Of a DNA stretch of 33,210 nucleotides, positions 33,175 to 33,210 are shown piece after piece. The stretch is from positions 1 through 33,210 of the forward strand of contig JBGTBA010000148.1 of the NCBI GenBank assembly GCA_041749595.1, given 5' to 3'. The position numbers and the translations under genes were made by a program. Each line of letters opens with the position of its first letter. The first letter of the stretch is position 1. The notes under the pieces are model-generated. The model did no database searches, was not told where the DNA came from, and saw only the letters and a list, made by a program, of their open reading frames with translations. The stretch comes from Aurantibrevibacter sp041749595. Lineage in GTDB: Bacteria; Bacteroidota; Bacteroidia; Flavobacteriales; Flavobacteriaceae.

Positions 33175-33210
33175 CAATTAAAACGTCTGAAAATTAAATT
33201 AGCACAAGCA

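Noticed and set aside
1..33210. CRISPR array, rRNA, complete tRNA or prophage
   Set aside because: No regularly spaced repeats, ribosomal RNA sequence, cloverleaf or phage structural genes were seen on either strand.

Overview
The window is AT-rich chromosomal DNA from a member of the Bacteroidota, most likely a marine flavobacterium. The evidence is a SusC/SusD pair, Bacteroidetes-type promoter motifs (TTTG / TAnnTTTG), lipoprotein signal peptides ending in LxSC, few Shine-Dalgarno sites, and a decayed IS4-type transposase with a DUF4372-like N-terminus. Species cannot be fixed by reading alone.

Layout. (1) 137-3642: an AraC regulator, a RhaM-family sugar mutarotase and a COG3618 lactonase on the minus strand, and a second AraC regulator on the plus strand. 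(2) 3930-13307, minus strand, one apparent operon: SusC, SusD, a lipoprotein dehydrogenase fused to cytochrome c, a seven-repeat FG-GAP protein and a DUF1080 lipoprotein. (3) 13674-14550: a HigBA-type toxin-antitoxin module with a textbook promoter and operator, followed by a structured repeat-like element. (4) 14793-16940: L-fuconate dehydratase (fucD) and an SDR dehydrogenase. (5) 16941-18079: scar region with a frameshifted transposase and a 5' fragment duplicated from the AraC gene at 137-1021. (6) 18080-23628: TIM-barrel isomerase/epimerase-like protein, Gfo/Idh/MocA oxidoreductase, zinc alcohol dehydrogenase, extended SDR, second Gfo/Idh/MocA protein. (7) 23750-24730: stand-alone YhcG/DUF1016 PDDEXK nuclease. 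(8) 24881-28051: a 1056-residue lipoprotein with a degenerate SGNH domain, beta-propeller, repeats and C-terminal cytochrome c. (9) 28052-29022: non-coding or decayed DNA. (10) 29023-33174: ilvD, ilvB and an O-methyltransferase, the start of a branched-chain amino-acid operon.

How the genes fit together. Mutarotase, lactonase, fucD and SDR are four steps of non-phosphorylating L-fucose oxidation (L-fucose, L-fuconolactone, L-fuconate, 2-keto-3-deoxy-L-fuconate, diketo acid). The SusCD pair would import a fucose-containing glycan, yet the window has no recognisable glycoside hydrolase, polysaccharide lyase or sulfatase. It has instead two secreted dehydrogenase/cytochrome c proteins, a DUF1080 protein, two Gfo/Idh/MocA oxidoreductases and a TIM-barrel isomerase-like protein. 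These are the families linked to glycoside cleavage through 3-keto intermediates. My main hypothesis is therefore a redox-assisted, hydrolase-free pathway for fucosides or related 6-deoxy sugars. This is inference from gene content.
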